A stretch of 64,000 nucleotides of DNA from positions 17,621,521 through 17,685,520 of the forward strand of contig NC_058193.1 of the NCBI RefSeq assembly GCF_907165205.1, in the 5' to 3' direction. The notes below the pieces were generated by a model. The model did no database searches. It saw only the letters and a list, made by a program, of their open reading frames with translations, and was not told the DNA's origin. The position numbers and the translations under genes are program-made. This document shows positions 1 to 11,439 of this stretch, one piece after another. Every line of letters begins with the position of its first letter. The stretch's first letter is position 1. The DNA is from Coccinella septempunctata (lineage: Eukaryota > Arthropoda > Insecta > Coleoptera > Coccinellidae).

Positions 1-1
1 G

Positions 2-598
2 TTCAATTTTTCCATTAACCTCAGTACCGCGGACTGTTACCTGGAAGGTCGACTGATTGCCAAACCAACACCGAAAATTCAAGAAGCTGTTGAGGTGCAG
101 AACCGGAGAAAATCCCTGAATACACCTGCGGACGACCCGTCACCTAAACCGTTACCGTCCGTAGATTCCGTATACCTGGCCGAAATAGAAACAACCCAGT
201 GCAAGTGGAACAACAAGAAGTTACAGGAGGTGGAAAAAGACCCAGCAAATTTTCCTGACTACGCCGTGGAAAATGGAAAACTGTTACGACATTTCTGGGA
301 CTCATCCGACTTCACAGAAGATGGAACCGGCCAACCCTGGAAACTCTGCGTACCGACCGAACAGCGAACCGAAGTATTGAAGGAAAACCACGACTCAGAA
401 CTAGCAGGTCACATGGGGATTGCTAAGACGATTGCACGGATAGCCAGAAATTATTACTGGCCAGGGATGTTTAGAGACATTGCGAAATACGTGAGGAACT
501 GCACATCGTGCCAAAAGTTTCGCAACAGAAAACCCCTGGTAAGATGCAACCACACCGAATGGCGGATGCGCCGTTCAAAGAAGTATCCACGGACATAG
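2..598 (+). pseudogene. Ty3/gypsy pol fragment: integrase zinc-binding region
   Basis: This is the upstream part of a retrotransposon integrase. The frame is open from base 2, so the gene enters from outside the window; the ATG-like codon at 95 is internal. Near the end is a histidine-histidine-cysteine-cysteine zinc-binding module: a histidine pair around NHDSE and GHMGI, then the NCTSC cysteine pair at about 500-513. Family knowledge: this module precedes the catalytic core and helps integrase multimerise and bind element ends. The frame is lost near an A-run at about 528-533, after which the catalytic core continues in another frame from 508, so this copy carries a small frameshift. Protease, RT and RNase H would lie left of the window. 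It could belong to any Ty3/gypsy clade; I cannot name it. Confidence 0.85.
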
Positions 599-1449
599 TT
601 GGACCATTGCCACAGTCAAAAAAGGGAAACTCCTACATCGTGGTAATGCAAGACCGGTTCACAAAGTGGGTAGAGTGTCGTCCGTTGCGGAAAGCCACCG
701 CCAAAACTGTTTATTCGGCCCTCTACGAACAAGTCATACTGAAATACGGTTGCCCAAAACTAGTAATATCCGACAATGGAGTACAATTTGACAGCAGACT
801 ATTCAAGAACAGTCTCCGAGAGCTGAACATTGCTCACCGTTTCACACCACCGTATACTCCTCAGTGCAACCCTGTAGAAAGAGCTAACCGTACCCTAAAG
901 ACCATGATAGCACAGTTTTGTGAAGCCGATCAACGAACCTGGGATGAAAAGATAGGAGAGTTAACGTTTGCCATCAACACCGCTAAACAGGAGTCTACTG
1001 GATTCACACCGGCATTTTTGAATTATGGAAGGGAACTAGCAGTCCCGAGGGCGATTTATTCGACAAACCCCCACAATAAGGAAATGAACGGAGAATCCAA
1101 CCGTACAGAAGAAGAAAACAGAGACATGACTTACCGTACTCAACAGATCAAACATCTCCAGGAGGCCTATGAGTTCGTCCGTACTAAACTATACCGTGCC
1201 TTCCAACAACAGGCTCACCACTACAATCTTCGACGAAGAGAAGTCCTATACCATGTGGGAGATAAAGTTCTACGCCGAGACCGTCCTTTATCCTCGGCCG
1301 TTGACAGTTTCGCCGCCAAGTTGGCTTCGAAGTTTTCCAGACCGTTTACCGTCGTTAAAGTTGTTTCACCTGTCGTCTATGGCCTGAAAGATACAGAGGG
1401 TAGAAAAATCACTAACATACATACATTTGAATCGAATTCACAATGCTGA
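508..1449 (+). pseudogene. Ty3/gypsy integrase catalytic core and C-terminal region
   Basis: Continuation of the integrase after the frameshift near 530. The DDE core is visible: first Asp in STDIVGPLP (about 590), second Asp in SDNGVQF (about 772) and the Glu in NPVERANR (about 880). These are the metal-binding residues that join element ends to target DNA. The last 100 residues resemble the small beta-barrel C-terminus of gypsy integrases, and the frame ends at 1449. No chromodomain and no envelope-like gene are seen. The core itself has no internal stop, so decay is modest, but without the upstream frame the copy is unlikely to be functional. Clear long terminal repeats were not recognised downstream. 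Confidence 0.85.
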
Positions 1450-2678
1450 AACTGATCCTCGGGAGTTAGTAATGGCAACCTGAAGTGACCTGGACTTTTT
1501 CATAGATTTTTTCAAGCTTTACAAAATTGTGGTTGATCTCTTATAGTTCACTCAGAAAAGGAGTTTTTTATTGAGAAATATGCCTCTCAAGGTCCAATGA
1601 ATAACGACGTGTGCGATCCACAGACGACTTTCGTCATAGACAACAGTTGTTCTGACTCTCGTACTCCTTGACAGTCCTTGAGAAATACGATTTTCATAGT
1701 CTAAGGATAAACGGACAACTACCTTTTCGTCATTTTCCTTGATTTAACATGAACAGACTATTTTGGCAGATGACAGACCTACTTGAAAAAGTAAATTGAA
1801 CCCAAATAAAAAGCACCTATCAAACTGAAAAAATTGCGATAGCAACTTTTAACAACATTCGCTCCGACTGTTTCGATTTGAACACGAAGACACACGCGCT
1901 ATCGCTCGCCTTAGGCTGGCCACACACTTCTAGGTGTATAGCAAAGGTTTAACTTTTTTGTCCGCCTCTACTACATCCGATGTAACTCCAGAGGTGTGTG
2001 GGCTCAAAGTTCTCAAGATAAACAAATGCTACGTATAGACGTAGCATGTAATGTAATGCAAAGCCGCTCATAGGAGCGGCTTTACATTACCGAATGGTGG
2101 GGACTGGACGTCGCAATGAGACTCAAGCTTGGATTGATTTCTTGCCAAAATATGTACCTAATCGAAGATTATAGAGACTCTATAATCTAACTTTTCAACC
2201 TGCAATATCGCGCGAACTATTCGTTGAAGGAAGATGCTGCAAAGAGCATTTTTTGTCAAGAATGGATGCCGAAGATGAAGGTTCATTCTTATATTGATTT
2301 ATTTCAGGACAGTCAAAAGACCTCTTCAAGTGGACCATATTTTTAACATTTACAATGTTAAAACTGATTATTGTGGGTTATCCTTGAGTGTTGGATATAT
2401 GGCATCGCGGATTTTTTTAGAGAAGTTCCTGAGCTCTACAAAATTCTAGTTTGCAATTTTTGTCCATGTTTCAAAGTTTCCACAGCGTCGTCCATAAAAG
2501 CAGGACAAAAATGGACTCCTTCCGACTTTCCAATAATTATCGTCATATTCCAACCGGAATCATTAACACATTATACATATGAACCTTTCTCTTGAATCAC
2601 TCTATCTAAATTATGCTTTGTGTAGTTTTGAGGATCTAAGCATACATAGGGACAGACAGTGGAAAGCAACTTTGTTTC
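1450..2678. other. Non-coding stretch after gypsy pol, possibly including LTR remnants
   Basis: No supported gene. It should contain the 3' LTR of the gypsy element if that is present. Short stretches around 1440-1540 and 2355-2450 look like diverged versions of each other (both have an ACAATG..AAACTGAT start and a later CTACAAAATT or TTACAAAATT), which could be two old copies of one element 3' end. Two strong hairpins at 2026-2090 are listed separately. Confidence 0.35.
2026..2090. repeat. Two adjacent strong hairpins
   Basis: First hairpin: a 9 bp stem ATGCTACGT / ACGTAGCAT (2026-2034 and 2039-2047). Second: a 10 bp stem AAAGCCGCTC / GAGCGGCTTT (2060-2069 and 2074-2083), flanked by GTAATG (2048-2053) and CATTAC (2085-2090). 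They could be part of a small foldback element or the U5/R part of an LTR. Confidence 0.7.
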
Positions 2679-3505
2679 AAAGGGTTTTTCAATAGGGACG
2701 GACGATGTTGTCAGGCTGTGGTGACCATGTTGTTTCTGCGGCGTCAGTCAAATCTAAGGTTTATTATTCACTCACTGATGCCATATTCACTACGGAAAGT
2801 TTCACGATTGAGCAGGACTTCCAAATGATAAAACTTTATTATCAAAACGAGTGTTCGTCAATGCAAACGTTGCGCGCGTTGCGCCCATCTTACGGCAGAC
2901 GCAGTGGCTTTTCGAAGTTGACTCTCCAACGTTTGGTGACTGTTTGGAGCGGATTTTGGGCTAGTGGCTTCATTGGTCCGTGGTTCCGAGGTTGCTGAGG
3001 CCGTCACCATCAATGGCTAGCGCTGCAGATCAATGATAACCAATTTCTTCTAGTTCGAATTGAACGATATGGACGAAGATAACCTGTGGTTCCAACAGGA
3101 TTGCGCTACGTGTCATACAGCGATCGTTACGATGGACATTCTGCATGAACGATTGAGTGTATAGTAATCTCTCGCGGAGGTGAAGTGAAATGGCCACCAA
3201 GATTGTGCGATTTGACCTCACTAGACTTTTTCTTGTGGGGTTGTCTGAAGTTCCAGGTCTATGCCAATAAACCGCAATTTACCGATGCCCTCAATTCAGC
3301 CAGATCTGTGCGACAGAGTCGTTGAAAGTTTGATCTCTCAGATCCGTGACACCGTCCGAAGCCTTGGCAGACATTTGAATGATGTCATATTCCATACATA
3401 ATGGCAGGCGTAGAATTTTCAAATAAAAAAAAATTCGTTGATAACTCACACACAGCTGGTTTTATTTCAGTCCAATATCGACCCGCTCTTATTGGTAAAC
3501 CCTTT
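2679..3505 (+). mobile_element. Internally deleted mariner-type DNA transposon
   Basis: The ends form diverged terminal inverted repeats: AAAGGGTTTTTCAATAGGGA at 2679 matches, on the other strand, AAAGGGTTTACCAATAAGAG ending at 3505. Between them is a broken transposase of the Tc1/mariner superfamily. At about 0.83 kb it is shorter than a complete element of about 1.3 kb, so the middle has been lost. No clear TA target duplication remains. Confidence 0.7.
2705..3420 (+). pseudogene. Broken mariner-type transposase
   Basis: An open stretch to 2998 holds an N-terminal helix-turn-helix segment (FTIEQDFQMIKLYYQNE, then TLRALRPSYGRR), typical of insect mariner relatives. The catalytic block follows in pieces: DNLWFQQD..ATCHTA at about 3075-3120, then WPP..CDLTSLDFFLWG at about 3190-3240 in another frame. 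The second and third Asp are about 41 residues apart if the frame is followed, as in DD41D (rosa-like) families. Stops and at least one frameshift (about 3162) show that it is dead. The region between the DNA-binding part and the second Asp, which should contain the first catalytic Asp, is largely deleted. Confidence 0.75.
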
Positions 3506-4199
3506 ATAATATGTAGTGATTAGCTTCATGCGGGCGAATTATTCATTTTATGATTGTGAACGATGTACAATAAATGTTTTTACACTAACATCTCAAACTC
3601 AATCATCTGGTAACAGTTCATTATATTAATTTCGACACTTTCCCTCATCTTAATTGCCACAAATCAGAAATGCGCAATTTTGAATTACAAATGGTTTCTA
3701 GATGGAAAAACCCTATGGCAGCAGCTGTCTGCAGTTTTTTCGAGTTTACCCGTGGCGAAACTTGAGCGTTTTTGTCGAAAAAAATCACAATACCTTTGAA
3801 AACAAAAGTTATTCTGTTACTCCTGAAATAGTCTTGTCAAATACCTTTCGGCATATAATTTTTCCTGTGAAAAAAATTGAAAAAACAAAATTTTTCAACA
3901 AAAAGCATTCGTGTAGGTGCAAAAGCCCGAGTCGAAGACGATTTTAATATTACTTACGACAAAATCTGAATACCCCTGATTTTGAACACATGCGATTATT
4001 GCATAATTGTTTATTCAATGAAGAAATGATTTGAGTTCCACCAAGAAAAATGATGAATGTGATTGAAATTTCATATTCATATGTTGTCGGATATAGAAAA
4101 AAATATAATTAGTAACTTTTAGTCCTTTTAGTAATTTGATTCCAAAAATTAAAAAATATTGTTCATTATTCAAGTTGTTGTGAAAATAATTATCGGATC
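3506..4199. other. Unassigned non-coding DNA
   Basis: AT-rich sequence with no open frame, RNA gene or repeat that I could tie to other parts of the window. Confidence 0.4.
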
Positions 4200-4834
4200 A
4201 ACATCAATTAATACATAAATCATCATAGAATTCATCATTTCTTTCAAATACCATAAGAATATCAAATCTTCAAACAAACAAATATTTCAATTCTCAGAAC
4301 TTGTTGGGTTCATGAAATTATCTAATAAATAATACCATTCAGTATTAACTCCCGTTAGTTGGTAATTCCTGGGGGGTCGAATACTATATCAATAAAAAAA
4401 GGCCTTCATCATTATAAATGATGAACAGAAAAATCAAACGAAATTTGAATGACTGTATTCCAGTACAATTTTAATCGAAAATATTCATGATGGTCATTGT
4501 TTGAACAACAATTTTGTTGTCTCTCATTTTTTGTGAACTGAAAGGATGAATTGACCAAAAAACAATGCAGGAAAATTCGAAAAATTAATCAGAAAATTTC
4601 ATTTTCATTATTAATAGTTATTTGAAAATATATCGTTGAGGGAAATGATTTCCTCTCTACTGGATTGGTTTCCCCCCCCCCCGCACTCATTTCAGTATTC
4701 ACAGTAAATCTGAAAAATGATTTTTCTTGGATTATTGATGTTTCCACGTACTGGTGCGGAAAGTAACTATTTATGACATTATATAGTGCCATTTTGGAAG
4801 GAAATACGATTGACTACAAAATAGTTATTTTCCT

Positions 4835-5240
4835 ATAAAGTGCGGGCAAGACACTTTCCGCAAGAGTTAGGAACAATATTTTTTCTACAAGCGATTGAAA
4901 TATATAAATGTATCCATTTCACGAAAGAGATCATATCTCATTTGATTAATCCATATATAATGACAGACGTTATTCTGCATGTCGTTACTATGGGTTTCTC
5001 ATTGTTGACGTTCAGTGCATAGAAACATGATAGAATTTAATTTACTCTATAATATTTGCGTGCGGGAAAAACCCCTGCTAATCCATTCCCGCGTGCGGGA
5101 AAGAAATAGCAGGCGTTTTTCCCGCACGTTTTGGGAAAGTGACTCTTTGCAACTTGGAATGCGTGCGGGAAAAAGGTTGAACGCGCACGCTTGTGGAAAA
5201 AATATTTTATAATGCCTCAAAAATTTCAGATATATATCGT
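4835..5240. mobile_element. Insertion in repeat X copy 1, rich in GTGCGGG motifs
   Basis: The flanking X sequence is continuous in the other two copies, so this block of about 400 bp was inserted. It contains repeated GCGTGCGGGAAA-type motifs in both orientations (about 5056-5200). Exact ends and target duplication are unclear. Confidence 0.55.
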
Positions 5241-5811
5241 AAAGTCCAATATTTCGAAACGAATTTCAAATAATAATTTGTCATAGTCGGAACAAAAATC
5301 CGTTCATGAATAAACAACCACTTTCAATCTCTCATTTGAGACTGAAATGACAATTCTGAGATCTCAGGATTGAAAGTAGGGATTTAATATCTCAGGAATT
5401 GAGAGAAAATAGTATATATAATTTTTTTCAATGGAGCCTATAGCCTTTTCTGTTATTTTTTCAATGTCCATCTTCAAATTATGTCTTATTAACTCAGTTT
5501 ATATCGTCATTCTTTCTCAAACGCCATAGCAACGCTTGACACAGCACTTTTCGATCCTATAACAACTCCCGACCATGGGAGGTGTCACTTCAATCCTTAG
5601 GTTGTATTCTACAGTGTGAAAAGCAAAATGGATTGAATTTCGATTTCGGTACATATTCATAGAAAATCTCGAAAGACATCAAATCTGAATTTTAAATTGA
5701 CATTCAGTAATACTCAAATACACAACTTTTTGGATGGGAAGTATAGCTTGTGATATATCAAAAAAATCTAGAAATCATTCAAAATTTACTGCAAAAATGA
5801 TAATCGAAATG

Positions 5812-6408
5812 GGGTATTTTCCTAAATTTCAAAATATATGTCATTGAAATCCTTATAACTCAAATATATCGAAATATATTTTTTTAGAATTTTAACATAT
5901 TGCGTTTTATCTGTATTCACTTACGAAAATTCTGATTTCAGAAGTGCTCTCTTATGAACATTCTACGTCATTTTCACAATCCGGCAACGCCCGTCGAATC
6001 AATAAAGGTCATGAAAGTTTTATGATCATCACAGACTTAATAAATATCAAGTTTGGTGATCACATTTGACAAGGAACACAAACAGTGCATAGAAATATCA
6101 AACAATGAAACAAAATGTCATCGTTTTTAAGAATATATAGACACAGATTACAGAAACAATTTTTTGAAATGTGTGGATATAGAATTCTATATCTTGATCA
6201 GTTCCACTGTTGTCTAATTAACAAAAATTACTAGACTTTAGTGAAGGCATTCTACGTCACAAGCCTTTACATACTCGAAGTTTCGAAGGGTATATTTCTG
6301 AAATATCTTAATTTTGAAGCGAATCTTTTACGTGTTGGATAACTAATGGAAAAGGGTTTCCATAAATAATTTTAAATTCGATTTTGGAGTTTTAGGAAAC
6401 TTGCCCAT
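5812..6408. mobile_element. MITE inserted in repeat X copy 1
   Basis: Missing from X copies 2 and 3. The ends are inverted: GGGTATTTTCCTAAATTTC at the left, and on the opposite strand from the right end GGGCAAGTTTCCTAAAACTC. No transposase is encoded. Confidence 0.6.
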
Positions 6409-6613
6409 TCACTACTTCATATAGGTATATAATTAATATGAAAAATATTGTTTTGCCAAGATTTTAACGGTGGGCATTTTGAACATGCATTGGCATTCAT
6501 ACAATAACATTCCTTCTATTGAAAATTAAAATTCAGTTTTAAAAATTGGATTAAACAGGATATATCATCGAAAATTTAACACCCATCAATTTAATATAAT
6601 ACCTATATACATA

Positions 6614-9439
6614 CAGGGTGTTTCATCATAAACTGGACAAACTCATATGACGTGTAGAGAACATCGGGAGAATCATTTTTTTCTTATGAAATATTTCCAG
6701 TTTTCGAAGCATAAGGGAGATACACGGTGTTTAATGTCATTTTCGAGCGTTATTATATTGAGTGTGGTCGGTTATGTATAAGACTGGAAGTAATGGTTTC
6801 TTGTCATATCGTAGTATTTTTGGATGCTTCATTCAGAAATGGTGTAGAGCACCGAAAAAAAAACTACGAAATGGCGGAAAACCTGCAATGTTCGTGATTT
6901 TTTTTTTCGGTTGGCAAATTGATTTTCATTTCCTAAATTAACACAATTTTTAAAGGATATCTGTGAAAAAATTTTTTCAGAAATCGAACACAACTTTTTT
7001 TTTACATGTCTACAGCGAAAAAAAAATTTCACTCGAAATTGATGAAATTTTTCACGATTGTACTTACTTTCATACCTAACACGAATATCAAAACAGAATC
7101 GAAAAATATCAAACGGTTTCGTTTTTACAGCCATTCAAATGTCCCGTTCGAATATCTGAAATAATAAAAAAACATGACACAGCTTGTGTTCTTAGGCCCA
7201 TAATTTTTGAATTTGTATGTCGAAACATTCCAGATTGCAAAATGAATTTAAAAAAATCAGTGAAACTTCATTGAGAGTCGAACTCCCTACTCTGAGTTAA
7301 GTATTAATGTGAAATATGAGTCTGTTCTAAGGTTCTGAGTATACATATTAATTTTCGTTGCCGAGCAACAGTAGCTGATAGAATTTGACAGGGTATTTGA
7401 ATTTTACTGAATAATTCGAGTATATTGAAACGATTTGTATGCAAACGAAAATGAAATATTCACTTTTAGAAAAAAATGATATGGTTCAGGCTTATTATGA
7501 AGCGAATTCCTCAGGGAGAAAAGCAAGGGAAATTTACGCTCGCAGATTTCCAAGCCGAAACGTTCCTAATTTTAAAACTTTCATAGAAACAGTGCGTAAA
7601 TTACGTGAAGAAGGTATTCTTCACCGCAAGAAGAAGGAAACAATCCGAAATAACGAAGAACGTATCCTGGATATAGTGAGTGAAAATCCGAAGGTATCAA
7701 CGAGAACTCTAACAAATCATCCAAGTGTGAATAAGAGTAAATCCACTGTATGGAGAGTTTTGAAAAGAAATCGCTACCATCCGTACCATTTCCATTCATC
7801 TCAAACCTTAGAAGAAGGTGATTTTGAGAAGAGGAAAGAATTCTGTGAATTTATTTTAAGAAGGACACGTGAGAATAGGAATTTCCTACGTCTCATACTG
7901 TTTACGGATGAAGCAATATTCCAAAGAGATGGTTTCTTCAACAAAAAAAAATAATATAATATGGCAAAGGGAAAATCCACATGCAACAGTAGCAAAAAAT
8001 AGCCAGAAGAGATTTTCTGTCAATGTTTGGGCGGGAATGAAGGATGGATTCATTATAGGACCGTACATTCTTCCTGAAACATTGACATTGACATTGATCT
8101 ATTGGAAGATATTCCTTTCAGTTACTTTCAAGGAATATGGTACCAGCATGATGGTTGCCCTGCTCACACAGTGAGGAGTGTACGAGAATTTTTAGACTCT
8201 CAATACCCTCGCCGATGGATCGGCCGATTGGGACCTGTCGCATGGCCTCCTCGTTCTCAAGATCTTACACCTATGGATTTTTATTTTTGGGGTCATATGA
8301 AGAGTCTTGTTTATGATAAGCGAGCTCCAGTGACTTCGAGAGAAGAACTGATTCAAAGAATCGAATCAGCCGCCGAAACCCGGAAATGGTTCGTTCAGCG
8401 GTGGATAGTGTGGCGAAAAGGGCGAGAAAGTGTATCCTGAAAAATGGCAATATTTTTGAGAACGAATTATGAATAAATTTTATACTAATAGGTTTTTTTT
8501 GTTGCGTTTGTGAAATTGTGGAATTATTCGTAGAAATTTCCGCAATAATGCCATGCCATTAATATCTGGGAAGTATTAACCGCCAATTTCTACTCAAACT
8601 GCATAAATTGGTTTCAAGATAGTTGCAATATTATATTCAGTTAAATTCAAATACTCTGTCAAATTCTATGAGCTGCCATTGCTTGGCAACGAAAATTAAA
8701 AACCTTTGAACAGTCTCAATTCAGATTCCACATTTTTATTTTAATAGGTACTTAACTCAGAGCAGGGAGTTCGACTCTCAATGAAGTTTCACTGATTTTT
8801 TTTTAATTCATTTTGCAATCTGAAATGTTTCGACCTACAAATTCAAAAATTATGGGCCTAAGAACACAAGCTGTGTCATGTTTTTTTATTATTTCAGATA
8901 TTCGAACGGGACATTTGAATGGCTGTAAAAACGAAACCGTTTGATATTTTTCGATTCTGTTTTGATATTCGTGTTAGGTATGAAAGTGAGTGCAATCGTG
9001 AAAAATTTCATCAATTTCGAGTGAAATTTTTTTTTCGCTGTAGACATGTAAAAAAAATGTTGTGTTCGATTTCTGAAAAAATTTTTTCACAGATATCCTT
9101 TAAAAATTGTGTTAATTTAGGAAATGAAAATCAATTTGGCAACCGACAAAAAAAATCACGAACATTGCAGGTTTTCCGCCATTTTGTAATTTTTTTTTCG
9201 GTGCTCTACACCATTTCTGAATGAAGCATCCAAAAATACTACGATATGACAAGAAACCATTACTTCCAGTCTTATACATAACCGACCACACTCAATATAA
9301 TATCGCTCGAAAATGACATTAAACACCGTGTATCTCCCTTATGCTTCGAAAACGGGAAATATTTCATAAGAAAAAAATGATCCTCCCGATGTTCTCTACA
9401 CGTCACATGAGTTTGTCCAGTTTATGATGAAAAACCCTG
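6614..9439 (+). mobile_element. Mariner-type transposon with about 800 bp terminal inverted repeats
   Basis: The element begins CAGGGTGTTTCATCATAAAC and ends with its inverse, flanked by TA at 6612-6613 and 9440-9441, the target duplication of Tc1/mariner elements. The inverted repeats run about 6614-7415 and 8636-9439 and are still nearly identical. Between them lies a broken transposase. It sits in repeat X/A, whose other copy (13110 region) is uninterrupted, so it inserted after the large inverted repeat formed. Confidence 0.88.
7439..8440 (+). pseudogene. Mariner-type (DD41D-like) transposase, two frame breaks
   Basis: The N-terminal 130 residues carry helix-turn-helix DNA-binding segments (from YSLLEKNDMVQAYYEA on). 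The first catalytic Asp is in LILFTDEAIF (about 7900), the second in WYQHDGCPAH (about 8150) and the third in SQDLTPMDFYFW (about 8275); 41 residues separate the last two, the spacing of DD41D (rosa-type) mariners. The frame breaks at an A-run near 7942 and again near 8100, where ACATTG/ATTGAC units are repeated and some residues between the first and second Asp are missing. The gene is inactive, but decay is slight, which suggests fairly recent mobility. Confidence 0.85.
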
Positions 9440-9441
9440 TA

Positions 9442-10515
9442 TAACACTCAGTATTTGATACTGTTTTGTTGTCAGAAACTTGAAAACAATAAGAATTTTT
9501 GATAGGGAATAAAGAAACCTTCAGAACGATATCACAAGCCCAAACTTCGAATTTGAAAATTAGGGGTGTTGATCGCCAATCGAAGAGGATTGAATGTAGG
9601 AATCAGATACTTTGGCTTTGGAGAATATCAAATATGTATCTGAATTAATTCTTATTAGAATATCAATTAGGTCGAACTCGAACTAAAATTGTTTCGTGTT
9701 TCGGACTATTCTATATAAACGAATAGTGAATCCATTTAGCATTTTCACACTGTAATATATTAAGAATATATACACTGTCTATCACCATGTTAAAATTCCT
9801 ATGTATAAGGGTATCCTTTTAGGAAATATTTTTATCCTTGATTTTCGAAACTCAATTTTATGTAGACGAAAAAAGCACGTTCTACATTGCTACACCTGCG
9901 TATTTTTCATTTATTGACGAGACAAGCTAATCTTTACTTTTTCAAAATCCTTTACTTCAAAATCATATGATAATGGAGTCCTGAAAATTATACTTTTTCA
10001 TCATTTCAATGTTATGTCTTCTTTATATACGTGATAATCAAGTTACTTGTGGCCAAATTTCACAGAGTTATTCTACAGGCAATTTGCAACGAAGATCTCC
10101 TATAGAGTATGGTCCAATTATCTTCCATTGTGAACCTATTCAATATTGTAATATTTTCTGACGTTTTCCAATTTTTACACTCAAAACAAGGCATATCTTG
10201 AAAACTTCAATACTTATCGGAAATCTTTTTCAATATAGTGTATAATGAATTTTGATAAAGATTATCGATTTCAAGTTATGTTATGTTTTTAGTGGAAAAC
10301 TCAATCCTGCATAAACAACGTGAGATAATGGGACAATACACTTTGAAATTCACTATAGTCACCATTACAATAAAAACAACATTTCAATTAATTAATTACA
10401 GCATTACAATAACAATTGTTCTGCTTGCTTTCAATCTGCCGCCTATCATAAATTGAATTCTAGGGTTCAAATTCTTCTCTAGGTTTCTTGTTATCGATGA
10501 AAAATTTAATATTTT
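9442..10515 (+). repeat. Block A, left arm of the large inverted repeat
   Basis: Matches 12330-13110 on the opposite strand. Landmarks: AACTTGAAAACAATAAGA (about 9478, inverse about 12982), GGCCAAATTTCACAG (about 10052, inverse about 12510) and TTGTTATCGATGAAAAATTT (about 10490, inverse about 12330). No genes. Confidence 0.75.
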
Positions 10516-10519
10516 CAGA

Positions 10520-11200
10520 CAGTTCACCTCTCCTGAAGCAGGTGTGTTGTTTCAGTATATTTCGGCGGTGTTATCGACAGGTGAATTTAAAAACACGGCG
10601 GTTTCAATGATTTATGTTCATTATTTTTCAATGCTATTTTGAATATTTAAGCTTCATAACATAACATCATCGTGGAATTATCCGAGTTATGAATGCCATA
10701 CTATTTATACTAACTATTTTTTTACATACTTAAATCACTGTTGAGAATATGAGAGATATTGTCGAGTTCCAACTCCAACTATCAGTATTCGAAATAAGTT
10801 TTTTCACGTGATAGACATCGAACAAAGTAGAGCATTACTATTCGCCCACAAAATCTTCTCATCATCCTGTATATGAAATATGTATCAGACGATAATATAT
10901 ATATAATTCAGATGAGAACACATCGAAAACGAAAAATGTAATGCACAAACTCCATTGGGCATGAATAATATTTAAACTAAATTTCGAAAAAAAAGCTTTC
11001 AGTAATTCTTTTGACAATATCTCTCATAATTTCAACCACTTATGTAGGTATATAAAGATATGCTAGTATAAAAACAGTATTGCATTTATCATTCTTATGG
11101 GCCACAAATATATCTTATCGTGAAGCTTTTTTGAAAAAATTAACTGGAAAATAGTAAATATAAACCATTAAAAATTTTGTTATCGATGAAAATTTATTTT
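10520..11200 (+). repeat. Block B, copy 1 (inside the left arm)
   Basis: Direct repeat of 11440-12060. Shared landmarks: GTTATCGACA, ATAGACATCGAA..AAGTAGAGCATTAC, and TATGTATCAGACGATAATAT. It separates blocks A and C, which are adjacent on the right arm, so it appears to be an insertion. Confidence 0.7.
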
Positions 11201-11204
11201 CATA

Positions 11205-11435
11205 TATACAATTTTATATTGCCTTTCCAATTGATTGATTCCCGAATAAAACTTTCCAATATTAACTAGATTTGAACAAAATGTGATAAAAGATTATAAT
11301 GAAGCCATACAGAATTATATGATTTTTATGTTCGATTTTGCTTCAGCTGTAATTTTATATTGCCAAATCGATAGACGCGTAGTGATCAATCTAACTCTAT
11401 TCAGTGAAAATCAAGTATTAAGTCAGTGTACATAA
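11205..11435 (+). repeat. Block C, left arm of the large inverted repeat
   Basis: Inverse of about 12110-12330. The landmark ATCGATAGACGCGTAGTGAT (about 11368) faces its inverse near 12168, and ATTAAGTCAGTGTACAT (about 11417) faces its inverse near 12118. Confidence 0.8.
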
Positions 11436-11439
11436 ATAT

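Larger units (their letters stand above)
4200..6611 (+). repeat. Repeat X, copy 1 (left arm of the large inverted repeat)
   Basis: Matches X copy 3 (about 18240-19690) in the same orientation and X copy 2 (about 13110-14390) in the opposite one. Landmarks shared by all three are a CGCACTCATTTCAGT-like stretch, an AACTCCCGACCATGGGA block (at 5563 here) and the GGTGGGCATTTTGA block (at 6471 here). This copy is longer because it carries two insertions (about 4835-5240 and 5812-6408) absent from the others. No coding frame is shared between copies, so this is probably part of a large non-autonomous transposon. Confidence 0.7.

Noticed and set aside
7581..8068. Antisense frames over the mariner transposase
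   Set aside because: Opposite to a recognisable transposase reading; no independent support.
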